From: an uncultured Nocardioides sp.
GTDB taxonomy: Bacteria > Actinomycetota > Actinomycetes > Propionibacteriales > Nocardioidaceae
Assembly: GCF_947488515.1 (NCBI RefSeq)
Contig: NZ_CANKZF010000002.1
Location: forward strand, 342,294 to 406,293
Direction of reading: 5' to 3'
DNA length: 64,000 nucleotides
In this document: in pieces, positions 32,412 through 40,401 of the stretch
Position numbering within the stretch: the first letter of the stretch is position 1
Layout of the letters: the number at the start of each line of letters is the position of its first letter
Position numbers and translations under genes: made by a program
Notes under the pieces: model-generated
Database searches by the model: none
Told to the model about the DNA's origin: nothing
The model's input: only the letters and a program-made list of their open reading frames with translations

Positions 32412-32424
32412 ACCCTAGTAGCGT
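32412..32424. promoter_or_regulatory. Abutting divergent leaderless promoters
   Basis: Minus-strand TAGGGT (complement at 32412-32417) is 6 bases before GTG 32405. Plus-strand TAGCGT (32419-32424) is 7 bases before ATG 32432. The two -10 boxes are one base apart, so RNA polymerase can probably occupy only one at a time. Confidence 0.55.
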
Positions 32425-32431
32425 GGCAGGC

Positions 32432-33376
32432 ATGCGCCTGGGCGTCCTCGACATCGGATCCAACACCGGCCACCTGCTGGTGGTCGACGCACACGGTGGC
32501 GCGGCCCCCCTCCCGGCCTCCTCGCACAAGCAGCCGCTGCGCCTGGCCGAGCACCTCGACGAGGACGGCGCGGTCACCAAGAAGGGCATCAAGGCCCTCA
32601 CGGACTTCTGTGCCTCCGCGACCCAGATCGCCGAGGACAAGGGCTGTGAGGAGATGCTCGGCTTCGCCACCTCGGCCGTGCGCGACTCGGTCAACTCCGA
32701 CGAGGTGCTCGCCCACGTCGAGAAGAACAGCGGCGTGGCGCTCGAGGTGCTGTCGGGGGAGGACGAGGCCCGCCTGACGTTCCTGGCCGTCCGCCGCTGG
32801 TTCGGCTGGTCGGCCGGAAGGCTCGCGGTCTTCGACATCGGCGGCGGCTCGCTCGAGATCGCCGGCGGCGCCGACGAGGCCCCCGACGTCGCCTGGTCGC
32901 TCCCGTTGGGCGCCGCGCGGATGGCGCGGACCTGGTTCGGCGGCGGCCGGCCCTCCGACGACGACGTACGCGAGCTGCGCAAGCAGGTGCGCGCGGAGAT
33001 CGCCCGTGACGCCGGCCACCTGCTGCGCGGCGGGGTGCCCGACCGGGCGGCCGCGACCTCGAAGACCTTCCGCTCCCTGGCGCGCATCTGTGGTGCCGCG
33101 CCGAGCGGCGACGGCCCGCTGGTGCCGCGCGCGCTCGAGCTCGAGACGCTCTCGGGCTGGATCCCCAAGCTGATGGACATGTCCGCCGACGACCTCGCCG
33201 ACCTGCCCGGCGTCTCGCCGAGTCGCACCCACCAGATCGTCGCGGGTGCCCTCGTCGCCGAGGCCTGCATGGACATCTTCGACCTGCCCGAGCTCGAGAT
33301 CTGTCCGTGGGCACTGCGCGAGGGCGTGATCCTCGAGCGGCTCGACCAGATCTCGGTCATCACCAGGGTGCGCTGA
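32432..33376 (+). CDS. ppx: Exopolyphosphatase (Ppx/GppA family)
   Basis: 314 residues, the short actinobacterial form (Rv0496-like). ASKHA fold: phosphate loop 1 [16 protein letters not shown] (3-18), [10 protein letters not shown] near 75, catalytic-Glu region [11 protein letters not shown] near 110, and phosphate loop 2 [14 protein letters not shown] near 134-147. It cuts terminal phosphate from polyphosphate or (p)ppGpp-related substrates; mycobacterial short Ppx1 prefers short-chain polyphosphate. The long C-terminal domains of E. coli Ppx are absent. ATG 32432 is fixed by the leaderless -10. Confidence 0.9.
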   Translation: MRLGVLDIGSNTGHLLVVDAHGGAAPLPASSHKQPLRLAEHLDEDGAVTKKGIKALTDFCASATQIAEDKGCEEMLGFATSAVRDSVNSDEVLAHVEKNSGVALEVLSGEDEARLTFLAVRRWFGWSAGRLAVFDIGGGSLEIAGGADEAPDVAWSLPLGAARMARTWFGGGRPSDDDVRELRKQVRAEIARDAGHLLRGGVPDRAAATSKTFRSLARICGAAPSGDGPLVPRALELETLSGWIPKLMDMSADDLADLPGVSPSRTHQIVAGALVAEACMDIFDLPELEICPWALREGVILERLDQISVITRVR

Positions 33377-33378
33377 CC

Positions 33379-34185
33379 ATGTCCACGTCCTCGTCGGTCC
33401 CGCTGGTCGGACTCTCCTCGGCCTCGGTCTACCCGGAGTCGACGGCGCACGCCTTCGGGTGGGCGGCACAGCTGGGCTACGACGCGGTCGAGGTGATGGT
33501 CGGCATCGACTCGCTGAGCCAGCAGGTCGACGCGGTCAAGAAGCTCAGCGACCACCACCAGGTCCCGATCTGCGCCGTGCACGCCCCCTGCCTGCTCTTC
33601 ACCCAGCGGGTCTGGGGCACCGACCCGTGGGTCAAGCTGGAGCGGTCGGCGGAGATGGCCGACGCGGTCGGGGCCGACGTGGTCGTCGTGCACCCGCCGT
33701 TTCGCTGGCAGAAGGACTACGCCGCCGGCTTCGTGGAGGGCATCGCGTCCCTCGAGGCGCGCACCGGCATCGCCTTCGCGGTGGAGAACATGTACCCGTG
33801 GCGCGCGTCCTCGCGCCGCGGGATGGAGATGTACCTGCCCGGCTGGGACCCGAGCGCGGAGAGCTACGCCAACACCACGATCGACCTGTCCCACGCGGCC
33901 ATCGCCCGCAGCGACGTCATCGAGATGGCCGACCGGATGGGCGACAGCCTGCGCCACATCCACCTCACCGACGGCACCGGCTCGGCCAAGGACGAGCACC
34001 TCGTGCCCGGCCGCGGGGTGATGAAGGCGGAGGCGTTCCTGCGCCACCTCGCCGGTCGTGGCTTCTCCGGCCACGTCGTCCTCGAGATCAACACCCGGCG
34101 GGCGGCCAGCAAGGGCGAGCGCGAGGCCGACCTGCGGGAGTCGCTGGAGTTCGCCCGCGCGCACCTCGCCGTGCCCACGCCATGA
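33379..34185 (+). CDS. Sugar phosphate isomerase/epimerase-family TIM barrel (Rv0498-like)
   Basis: 268 residues; xylose isomerase-like TIM barrel. Landmarks: [38 protein letters not shown] (Glu), TTIDLSHAA (Asp/His), HIHLTDGTG and VLEINTRR (Glu). It begins 2 bases after ppx and overlaps the TetR gene by 4 bases, so it shares their operon. Position matches Rv0498 next to Rv0496. Substrate unknown; polyphosphate or stress metabolism is only suggested by context. Confidence 0.82.
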   Translation: MSTSSSVPLVGLSSASVYPESTAHAFGWAAQLGYDAVEVMVGIDSLSQQVDAVKKLSDHHQVPICAVHAPCLLFTQRVWGTDPWVKLERSAEMADAVGADVVVVHPPFRWQKDYAAGFVEGIASLEARTGIAFAVENMYPWRASSRRGMEMYLPGWDPSAESYANTTIDLSHAAIARSDVIEMADRMGDSLRHIHLTDGTGSAKDEHLVPGRGVMKAEAFLRHLAGRGFSGHVVLEINTRRAASKGEREADLRESLEFARAHLAVPTP

Positions 34186-34799
34186 GCCCCCCGGCGACGA
34201 CCCCTGCCCGTCAGCGCACGTCCCGCGGCCGGCGCCCCGGAGCCCCCGACACCCGGGCCGAGGTCCTCGCCGCCGCGCGGGCGTCGTTCGCCGAGAAGGG
34301 CTTCCGGGGTACGACGATCCGCGCCGTCGCGGCCTCAGCCGGGGTCGACCCGGCGCTCGTGCACCACTACTTCGGCAGCAAGGACGACCTCTTCCTCTCG
34401 GCGCTCCAGATGCCCGTTGACCCGCGGGAGCTCCTCGCGCCCGTCGTGGCCGAGGGGCCGGACGGAGCAGGCGAGCGGCTCCTGCGCGTGTTCCTGTCGG
34501 TGTGGGACGACCCCGACATGCAGGTGCAGCTGCTCGCGGTCGTCCGGTCGGTGCTGAGCGCCGACGGCACGACGCTTCTCAAGGACGGCTTCATCCCGGT
34601 CATCGTCAGTCCCGTCCTGACCCGGCTGGTGACGGACCGGCCAGAGGTGCGGATCCCGCTGGTGGCCAGCCAGGTCGTGGGCCTGATCGTCACCCGTTAC
34701 CTCCTCGCGCTCCCGCCGATGGCCCAGATGCCCGCCGCCGACGTCGTGGCCCGGGTCGGTCCGGTCCTCCAGCACTACCTGACCGGCGACCTGCCCTAG
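34182..34799 (+). CDS. TetR-family transcriptional regulator
   Basis: 205 residues. The helix-turn-helix domain spans about 25-70 ([41 protein letters not shown], in parts). The C-terminal ligand domain resembles the TetR_C group seen beside drug-efflux ABC genes. It overlaps the upstream TIM-barrel stop (ATGA) and is followed by an ABC efflux-type pair, which is its most likely target. A hairpin repeat and the ABC promoter lie in the 122-base gap. Confidence 0.87.
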   Translation: MSPPATTPARQRTSRGRRPGAPDTRAEVLAAARASFAEKGFRGTTIRAVAASAGVDPALVHHYFGSKDDLFLSALQMPVDPRELLAPVVAEGPDGAGERLLRVFLSVWDDPDMQVQLLAVVRSVLSADGTTLLKDGFIPVIVSPVLTRLVTDRPEVRIPLVASQVVGLIVTRYLLALPPMAQMPAADVVARVGPVLQHYLTGDLP

Positions 34800-34825
34800 C
34801 TGTCGTCGTGCCCCTCCTGCCGTCG

Positions 34826-34877
34826 AGCGGTGGCCCACCCACGTTCGAGACGTCAGGAATGTGGCTGGACCACCGCT
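34826..34877. repeat. Intergenic hairpin repeat element, copy 2
   Basis: AGCGGTGG (34826-34833) pairs with CCACCGCT (34870-34877); the arm continues through CCA/TGG to CCACGTTC (34839-34846) pairing with GAATGTGG (34857-34864, one G-T) around a 10-base loop. Eighteen of 21 arm positions are inverse matches. It lies between the TetR stop and the -35 of the ABC operon and has the same design as 18973-19022. Confidence 0.7.
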
Positions 34878-34885
34878 GGCGGGCC

Positions 34886-34914
34886 TTGACGGGGCACCGT
34901 CGCAAGCGCACAAT
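34886..34914 (+). promoter_or_regulatory. Promoter of the ABC transporter operon, leaderless
   Basis: TTGACG (34886-34891) and CACAAT (34909-34914) with a 17-base spacer; ATG 34922 follows after 7 bases. The spacing fixes the start at 34922 rather than 34925. Confidence 0.6.
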
Positions 34915-34921
34915 TCAACGC

Positions 34922-35641
34922 ATGATGAAAAACGTCGTGGAGGTGCGCGACCTCGTCGTCGTACGCGGCGAGCGCGAGGTGCTGCCCGGCATCTCGCTCG
35001 ACGTCCCGGCGGGCGTCACCGGCCTGCTCGGGCCGAGCGGCTGCGGCAAGACGACACTGATGCGCTGCCTGGTCGGGGCGCAGCAGGTGCGGTCCGGGAC
35101 CGTCGAGGTGCTGGGGGAGCCGGCGGGGAGCCGGCCCCTGCGGACCCGCGTCGGCTACGTCACCCAGGCCGCGAGCGTCTACGACGACCTCACCGTCGCG
35201 GAGAACCTCGCGTTCTTCGCCCGTGTGCTCGGCGTCGACCGCGCCCAGGTCGACGAGGCCGTCGACGCGGTGGGGCTCGACGACCACCGCAGCCAGGTCG
35301 TGGGCCGGCTCTCCGGCGGCCAGCGCAGCCGGGCCAGCCTGGCCGTGGCCCTGCTGGGTACGCCGGACCTGCTGGTGCTCGACGAGCCGACGGTCGGCCT
35401 CGACCCGGTGCTGCGCCGCGACCTGTGGGACCTGTTCCACCGGATCGCCGACCGCGGGGCCGCCGTGCTGGTCTCGAGCCACGTCATGGACGAGGCCGAG
35501 CGCTGCCACCGGCTGCTGCTGATGCGCGAGGGCCGGATCATCGCCGACGGCTCGCCAGACGAGATCCGCCGCAGCACCGGCGCCCCCGACGTCGAGCAGG
35601 CGTTCCTCCACCTCGTCGAGGGACCCGGTGGTGCGCGATGA
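34922..35641 (+). CDS. ABC transporter ATP-binding protein (drug/lipid exporter type)
   Basis: 239 residues. Walker A GPSGCGKTT (near 35-43), Q-loop YVTQAASVY, signature LSGGQRSRASL near 129, Walker B LLVLDEPTVGLDP near 150 and the switch His in SSHVMDEAERC. DrrA/NatA-like ATPase that drives ABC-2 type export. The 4-base overlap (ATGA) with the permease gene shows they act together. The adjacent TetR regulator suggests efflux of a toxic compound. The substrate is unknown. Confidence 0.9.
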   Translation: MMKNVVEVRDLVVVRGEREVLPGISLDVPAGVTGLLGPSGCGKTTLMRCLVGAQQVRSGTVEVLGEPAGSRPLRTRVGYVTQAASVYDDLTVAENLAFFARVLGVDRAQVDEAVDAVGLDDHRSQVVGRLSGGQRSRASLAVALLGTPDLLVLDEPTVGLDPVLRRDLWDLFHRIADRGAAVLVSSHVMDEAERCHRLLLMREGRIIADGSPDEIRRSTGAPDVEQAFLHLVEGPGGAR

Positions 35642-36375
35642 ACGCACGGATCACGCTCGCCGTCGCGAGCCGCGTCCTCACGCAGGTCCGTCGCGACCAC
35701 CGCACGCTGGCCATGCTGATGGTCGTCCCGTGCGCGCTGATCACGCTGCTCTGGTGGATGTTCGCCGACCTCCCCGGCGACCTCTTCGACCGCTTCGGGC
35801 CGGGCCTGCTGGCGATGTTCCCGTTCATCGTGATGTTCCTGGTGACGAGCGTGACGACGCTGCGCGAGCGCTCGTCCGGCACCCTCGAGCGGCTGCTCAC
35901 CATGCCCCTCGGCAAGCTCGACTTCCTGCTGGGCTACGCGATCGCCTTCGGCCTGCTGGCGGCGGTGCAGTCGACGCTCGCGGTCGCCGTCAGCGTCGGC
36001 CTGCTGGGCCTCGACGTCTCCGGCCCGGTCTGGCTGCTCGGTGTCGTGGCCGTCGCCGACGCCGTCCTCGGCACGGCGCTCGGGCTGCTGGTGAGCGCCT
36101 TCGCGACGACCGAGTTCCAGGCGGTGCAGTTCATGCCGGCCTTCGTGCTCCCCCAGATCCTGCTCTGCGGCCTCTTCGTGCCGCGCGAGGCGATGCCTGC
36201 CGTGCTCGAGGCGATCAGCGACGTGCTGCCGTTGTCGTACGCCGTCGACGCCATGCAGGAGCTCGTCGGAGCGGCCGACACGAGCGCGGTGTGGCGCGAC
36301 GTGGCGGTCGTGGCCGGCTTCGCGCTGGGCGCGCTCGCGCTGGGCGCCGGCACCCTCAGGCGCCGGACACCCTGA
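35638..36375 (+). CDS. ABC-2 type transporter permease
   Basis: 245 residues, six hydrophobic segments (about 24-42, 57-75, 96-122, 128-155, 162-185, 218-240). The ABC-2 hallmark region LRERSSGTLERLLTMPL (about 75-91) and FVLPQILLCGLFVPREAMPAVLEAISDVLPLSYAVDAM are characteristic of DrrB/NodJ-like exporters. It pairs with the preceding ATPase. The last 20 bases overlap the 3' end of a convergent membrane-protein gene. Confidence 0.88.
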   Translation: MNARITLAVASRVLTQVRRDHRTLAMLMVVPCALITLLWWMFADLPGDLFDRFGPGLLAMFPFIVMFLVTSVTTLRERSSGTLERLLTMPLGKLDFLLGYAIAFGLLAAVQSTLAVAVSVGLLGLDVSGPVWLLGVVAVADAVLGTALGLLVSAFATTEFQAVQFMPAFVLPQILLCGLFVPREAMPAVLEAISDVLPLSYAVDAMQELVGAADTSAVWRDVAVVAGFALGALALGAGTLRRRTP

Positions 36376-36736
36376 CCCGGCTGAACAGCCACGCCCCCGC
36401 CGCGAACAGGCCGGCGTACATCACGGTGAGCATGATGACGTCGGCGATCGACGCGGTCGCGTCGTCGATGGCGACCAGGACGACGGCGACGACGCCTGCG
36501 ACGAGCGTGGTCGCCGCGGCGGCGCCGAGGGCCAGCACCATGCCGCCGGGTCGGAAGCGGGTCGCCACGGCGACGACCAGCAGGACCGCCGGCGCCGCCA
36601 GGTAGAGCCAGTCGCGGTCGCCGTCGCCCACGATGCCGAGGGCCCCGATGCCCAGCAGGAGGAACAGGACGGTGCCGACCGACACGGCCAGCGCGAGGGC
36701 GTACCGCGGGGTGGGGGAGGCGAGGCTGGAAGTCAT
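36356..36736 (-). CDS. Small four-helix membrane protein, unknown
   Basis: 126 residues with four membrane helices (about 13-33, 42-60, 68-90, 98-118) and short loops. No known family is recognised. On this strand TAGCGT lies 7 bases before ATG 36736, supporting a leaderless gene. It is convergent with the ABC permease (20-base overlap) and divergent from PRODH. Confidence 0.68.
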   Translation of the reverse strand: MTSSLASPTPRYALALAVSVGTVLFLLLGIGALGIVGDGDRDWLYLAAPAVLLVVAVATRFRPGGMVLALGAAAATTLVAGVVAVVLVAIDDATASIADVIMLTVMYAGLFAAGAWLFSRVRVSGA

Positions 36737-36743
36737 GCCGACG

Positions 36744-36749
36744 ACGCTA
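36744..36749 (-). promoter_or_regulatory. -10 element for the small membrane protein
   Basis: TAGCGT on the minus strand with 7 bases to ATG 36736, the same geometry as radA and others. Confidence 0.45.
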
Positions 36750-36819
36750 GGAGATCACCCACCCGGAACGGGTGGAGGAGCTGTGAAGGTTCGGTGCAGG
36801 TCCGAGGTGGAGGTCGGCG

Positions 36820-36825
36820 TAGCCT
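36820..36825 (+). promoter_or_regulatory. -10 element (TAGCCT) for PRODH
   Basis: TAGCCT lies 7 bases before ATG 36833 and decides this start over the open frame reaching back to 36794. Confidence 0.5.
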
Positions 36826-36832
36826 TGCCGCC

Positions 36833-37768
36833 ATGTCGTTGCTCCGCCAGCCGATCCTGCTCCTCGCCCGCAGCCAGGGGGTCAAGAAGCTCGTCTCGAC
36901 GATGCCCGTCTCGAGCTCCATCGTGACCGGCTACGTGCCGGGTGAGACCACCGCCGACGCGGTGGCGGCGACGTCGGACCTGGTCGACGGTGGCCTGCGG
37001 GTGACGCTCGACTACCTCGGCGAGGACACCACGGACGCCGCCCAGGCCGACGCCACGGTCGCGGCCTACAAGGAGCTCCTCGCCGACCTGGCGACCAAGG
37101 GCCTCGCGCCGCAGGCCGAGGTCTCGGTCAAGCTCAGCGCGATCGGCCAGTTCCTCCCCGACAACGGCCACAAGGTCGCCCTGGAGAACGCCCGCGACAT
37201 CTGCCGCGCCGCCCGCAACGCCGGCACCACGGTGACCCTCGACATGGAGGACCACACCACCACCGACTCGACGCTGTCGATCCTGCGCGAGCTCCGCAAG
37301 GACTTCCCCGAGACCGGCGCCGTGCTGCAGGCGATGCTGCGCCGCACGGAGGCCGACTGCCGTGCCCTGGCCTACGAGGGCTCCCGGGTCCGGCTGTGCA
37401 AGGGCGCCTACATGGAGCCCGAGAAGGTCGCCTTCCAGGACCGGCTCGACGTCGACAGGTCCTACGTCCGCTGCCTCAAGGTGCTGCTCGGCGGCCAGGG
37501 CTACCCGATGATCGCCACCCACGACCCGCGCATGGTGCAGATCGCCTCGTCGATCGCCAGCCGCTTCGGCCGACGGCCAGGCACCTACGAGTTCCAGATG
37601 CTCTACGGCATCCGGCCCGAGGAGCAGAAGCGCCTCGCGGCCGCCGGCGAGACCGTGCGCGTCTACATCCCCTACGGCACCGAGTGGTACGGCTACCTCA
37701 TGCGCCGGCTCGCCGAGAAGCCGCAGAACCTCGGGTTCTTCGTCCGCTCCCTGGTCTCGAAGAAGTAG
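36833..37768 (+). CDS. Proline dehydrogenase (PRODH, PutB type)
   Basis: 311-residue monofunctional flavin-dependent proline dehydrogenase: oxidises proline to pyrroline-5-carboxylate and passes electrons to quinone. Conserved TIM-barrel elements include VSVKLSAIGQ near 100, TLDMEDHTTTD near 137, VRLCKGAYMEP near 188, MIATHDPRMV near 228, and the proline-binding C-terminal YIPYGTEWYGYLMRRLAEKPQN. P5C dehydrogenase, its usual partner, is not in the window. proC, the opposite (biosynthetic) step, follows after 31 bases, so the two share P5C as product and substrate. Confidence 0.93.
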   Translation: MSLLRQPILLLARSQGVKKLVSTMPVSSSIVTGYVPGETTADAVAATSDLVDGGLRVTLDYLGEDTTDAAQADATVAAYKELLADLATKGLAPQAEVSVKLSAIGQFLPDNGHKVALENARDICRAARNAGTTVTLDMEDHTTTDSTLSILRELRKDFPETGAVLQAMLRRTEADCRALAYEGSRVRLCKGAYMEPEKVAFQDRLDVDRSYVRCLKVLLGGQGYPMIATHDPRMVQIASSIASRFGRRPGTYEFQMLYGIRPEEQKRLAAAGETVRVYIPYGTEWYGYLMRRLAEKPQNLGFFVRSLVSKK

Positions 37769-37787
37769 CCGCACCCCCTGCTCGCAG

Positions 37788-37793
37788 TAGATT
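37788..37793 (+). promoter_or_regulatory. -10 element (TAGATT) for proC
   Basis: TAGATT ends 6 bases before ATG 37800. proC can thus be expressed apart from PRODH despite the 31-base gap. Confidence 0.5.
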
Positions 37794-37799
37794 GCAGGC

Positions 37800-38600
37800 A
37801 TGAGCACTGCGATCATCGGCGCCGGCGTCATGGGCGAGACCCTGCTGTCCGGACTGGTGCGCGCCGGGCGCCGCGTCGACCAGCTGATGGTCGGCGAGAA
37901 GCGCGCCGAGCGGGCGCGTGAGCTCGAGGAGCGCTACGGCGTGGCCGTCGTCTCCAACCGCCAGGCCGCTGCCAAGGCCGACACCGTCGCGCTCGTCGTC
38001 AAGCCTCAGGACATGGGCGACGTGCTCGACGAGATCGCCCCCGACCTGCGCGCCGGCCAGCTGCTCGTGTCGCTCGCCGCCGGCATCACGACGTCGTTCA
38101 TCGAGTCGCGCGTGCCCGACGGTGTCGCGGTCGTCCGGGTCATGCCCAACACCCCGGCGCTCGTCGACGAGGGGATGGCCGCCATCGCGCCCGGGTCGCA
38201 CTGCGACGAGTCACACCTGGCGGAGGCCGAGTCGCTGATGGCCTCCACGGGCAAGGTGCTCCGCATCCCGGAGAAGCAGATGGACGCCGTCACCGCGATC
38301 TCCGGGTCCGGGCCCGCCTACATCTTCTTCGTCGTGGAGTCGATGATCGAGGCGGGCGTGCACCTCGGCCTGCCGCGTGCCACGGCGACCGACCTGGTGG
38401 TGCAGACGCTCGTCGGGTCGGCCGCGATGCTCCGCGAGACCGGCACCCACCCGGTCGTGCTGCGCGAGCAGGTCACCTCGCCGGGCGGAACGACCGCCTC
38501 GGCGTTGCGCGAGCTGGAGGTGCACCGCGTGCGTGCGGCCTTCCTCGCCGCGATGGAGGCCGCCCGCAACCGTTCTCGCGAGCTGGCCGAGGGCAGCTGA
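37800..38600 (+). CDS. proC: Pyrroline-5-carboxylate reductase
   Basis: 266 residues, standard length. NADPH Rossmann loop STAIIGAGVMGETLLSGL (2-19), then VRVMPNTPALVDEGMAAIAPG near 101, GKVLRIPEKQMDAVTAISGSGPAY near 144-167 and the C-terminal signature REQVTSPGGTTASALRELE near 222. It makes proline from P5C. It lies before acuC and the bldC-like gene, as in the Rv0500 region of mycobacteria. Confidence 0.96.
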   Translation: MSTAIIGAGVMGETLLSGLVRAGRRVDQLMVGEKRAERARELEERYGVAVVSNRQAAAKADTVALVVKPQDMGDVLDEIAPDLRAGQLLVSLAAGITTSFIESRVPDGVAVVRVMPNTPALVDEGMAAIAPGSHCDESHLAEAESLMASTGKVLRIPEKQMDAVTAISGSGPAYIFFVVESMIEAGVHLGLPRATATDLVVQTLVGSAAMLRETGTHPVVLREQVTSPGGTTASALRELEVHRVRAAFLAAMEAARNRSRELAEGS

Positions 38601-38616
38601 CCGCTCGGGGTGGGAG

Positions 38617-38622
38617 TAACGT
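38617..38622 (+). promoter_or_regulatory. -10 element (TAACGT) for acuC-like gene
   Basis: TAACGT lies 7 bases before ATG 38630, leaderless geometry. Confidence 0.45.
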
Positions 38623-38629
38623 CCGCCAC

Positions 38630-39811
38630 ATGGAGTGTGCTGGGCCTGCGTCCGTTGTGTTCGACCAGACTCTCTGTGAGTACAACTTCGGGCCCACCCA
38701 CCCGATGTCGCCGGTACGCGTCGACCTGACGATGCGCCTGGCCGACGAGCTCGGGGTGCTCGATGGGATCAAGCGCGTCGACGCCCCGGTTGCCACCGAC
38801 GAACAGATCGCGACCGTCCACGACCGGGGCCTCATCGAGGCCGTGACCCGGGCAGGGGCGACGCCGGGCTTCGAGGACGCCGCCCGCGGCCTCGGCACGG
38901 AGGACGACCCGGTCTTCGCCGACATGCACGTCGCCAGCGCCCACGTCGTCGGTGCCACGTTGGAGGCGTTCCGCCAGGTCTGGAGCGGGGAGTCGCTCCA
39001 CTCCGTCAACATCGCCGGCGGCCTGCACCACGCGATGCCCGACAAGGCCAGCGGCTTCTGCATCTACAACGACGTCGCGGTGGGCATCAAGCAGCTGCTC
39101 GCCGACGGTGCCGAGCGGGTCGCCTACGTCGACATCGACGTCCACCACGGCGACGGGGTCGAGAAGGTCTTCTGGGACGACCCGCGGGTCCTCACCGTCT
39201 CCCTGCACGAGACCGGGCAGATGCTCTTCCCCGGCACCGGCTTCCCGAGCGACACCGGCGGCCCCGGCGCCGAGGGCACGGCGGTCAACGTCGCGCTCCC
39301 ACCCGGCACCGCCGACGCGGGGTGGCTGCGCGCGTTCCACGCCGTCGTACCCCCGATCCTGCGTGAGTTCTCCCCGCAGGTGCTGGTCACCCAGCACGGC
39401 TGCGACTCCCACATGAACGACCCGCTCGCCCACATGATGCTCAGCGTCGACGGCCAGCGGGCCGCCTACCTCGCCCTCCACGAGCTCGCCCACGAGGTGG
39501 CCGACGGACGGTGGGTCGTCACCGGGGGCGGCGGCTACTCCGTCGTCGACGTCGTACCCCGGGCCTGGACGCACCTCCTGGCCATCGTGGCGGGCACCCC
39601 GATCGATCCCGAGCGGGAGACGCCACCGGCGTGGCGGGCGTACGTCGAGGAGGTGCTCGGTGCGACCGCGCCGCACCGGATGACCGACGGACGCACGCCG
39701 GCCTACCGCGACTGGTCGGGCGGCTACGACCCGGAGACCTGGCTGGACCGCGCCATCAACGCCACGCGCACGGAGGCCTTTCCCCTCCACGGCCTCGATC
39801 CGTTGCCCTGA
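38630..39811 (+). CDS. Acetoin utilization protein AcuC / histone deacetylase-family amidohydrolase
   Basis: 393 residues. Class I HDAC-like zinc hydrolase: GGLHHAMPDKASGFCIYND near 127-145 holds the catalytic His pair, and VDIDVHHGDG near 165-174 gives Asp/His zinc ligands, with a later Asp in THQHGCDSH-like VTQHGCDSHMNDP near 262-274. AcuC-type enzymes remove acetyl groups from proteins such as acetyl-CoA synthetase in bacilli, controlling acetate use. Here it lies alone between proC and the bldC-like gene; no acetoin or acetate gene adjoins it. The C-terminal 60 residues are variable. Confidence 0.87.
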   Translation: MECAGPASVVFDQTLCEYNFGPTHPMSPVRVDLTMRLADELGVLDGIKRVDAPVATDEQIATVHDRGLIEAVTRAGATPGFEDAARGLGTEDDPVFADMHVASAHVVGATLEAFRQVWSGESLHSVNIAGGLHHAMPDKASGFCIYNDVAVGIKQLLADGAERVAYVDIDVHHGDGVEKVFWDDPRVLTVSLHETGQMLFPGTGFPSDTGGPGAEGTAVNVALPPGTADAGWLRAFHAVVPPILREFSPQVLVTQHGCDSHMNDPLAHMMLSVDGQRAAYLALHELAHEVADGRWVVTGGGGYSVVDVVPRAWTHLLAIVAGTPIDPERETPPAWRAYVEEVLGATAPHRMTDGRTPAYRDWSGGYDPETWLDRAINATRTEAFPLHGLDPLP

Positions 39812-39880
39812 GGCAAGCCGACACGCCGCAGTCCCACAAGTTTCTCTGGCATTACTCTTCCCCACGCGTCACGCGAGCCC

Positions 39881-39929
39881 TATTGTCAGCGAGAGCGGCA
39901 CGCCTGTGACGCCGGTTCGGAAGCCGGCG
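39881..39929 (+). promoter_or_regulatory. Promoter and leader hairpin of the bldC-like gene
   Basis: TATTGT (39881-39886) is a plausible -10 giving a leader of about 70 bases. In the leader CGCCGG (39910-39915) pairs with CCGGCG (39924-39929) over 8 bases. GAAGGA at 39943-39948 is the ribosome site. No clear -35 is seen. Confidence 0.4.
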
Positions 39930-39961
39930 CCGTCGCCGCGCAGAAGGATCGGTGCACACCC

Positions 39962-40168
39962 ATGGCTGACAACACCCCGAGCGACATGTCCGAGGCGCAG
40001 TTCCTGACCATCGCCGAGGTCGCGGCCAGGATGCGCGTCTCGAAGATGACCGTCTACCGGCTCGTGCACGGCGGTGAGCTGCCCGCCGTCCGCGTCGGCC
40101 GCTCCTTCCGGGTCCGCGAGGACGACGTCAACGAGTACCTGCGCAAGAGCTTCTACAACGCCGGCTGA
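39962..40168 (+). CDS. BldC-like helix-turn-helix (excisionase-type MerR) DNA-binding protein
   Basis: 68 residues: a single winged-helix MerR-type domain, FLTIAEVAARMRVSKMTVYRLVHGGELPAVRVGRSFRV, with no effector domain. BldC proteins in Streptomyces bind direct repeats cooperatively and time development; the mycobacterial homologue is Rv0500A, next to proC (Rv0500) and the bS22 gene (Rv0500B), the same order as here. It has its own leader. In this non-sporulating-type background it may regulate growth-phase genes (inference). Confidence 0.88.
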   Translation: MADNTPSDMSEAQFLTIAEVAARMRVSKMTVYRLVHGGELPAVRVGRSFRVREDDVNEYLRKSFYNAG

Positions 40169-40287
40169 CAGCCCTCGTCCCCGGCGGAGATCCACTGGTC
40201 CGACGCGATTCCACGCTGCCCGCACCCGGCCAGTAGGGTGTGCGGGTCCGGCCGACGAACGTCGGTCGCAAGGAAAGGTCTGATTTC

Positions 40288-40389
40288 GTGGGTTCTGTCA
40301 TCAAGAAGCGGCGCAAGCGCATGGCCAAGAAGAAGCACCGCAAGCTGCTCAAGAAGACGCGCGTGCAGCGCCGCAAGCTCGGCAAGTAA
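40288..40389 (+). CDS. Actinobacterial mini ribosomal protein bS22 (AURKAIP1/COX24 domain)
   Basis: 33 residues starting at GTG 40288 with AAGGAAAGG (40271-40279) upstream. The peptide begins [19 protein letters not shown] and ends RVQRRKLGK; nearly half the residues are Lys or Arg. It is the extra small-subunit protein bound near the decoding centre in actinobacterial ribosomes, and lies between the bldC-like and epimerase genes as Rv0500B does. The gene is too short for ordinary ORF cut-offs. Confidence 0.92.
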   Translation: MGSVIKKRRKRMAKKKHRKLLKKTRVQRRKLGK

Positions 40390-40401
40390 CACCCCTCGAC
40401 C

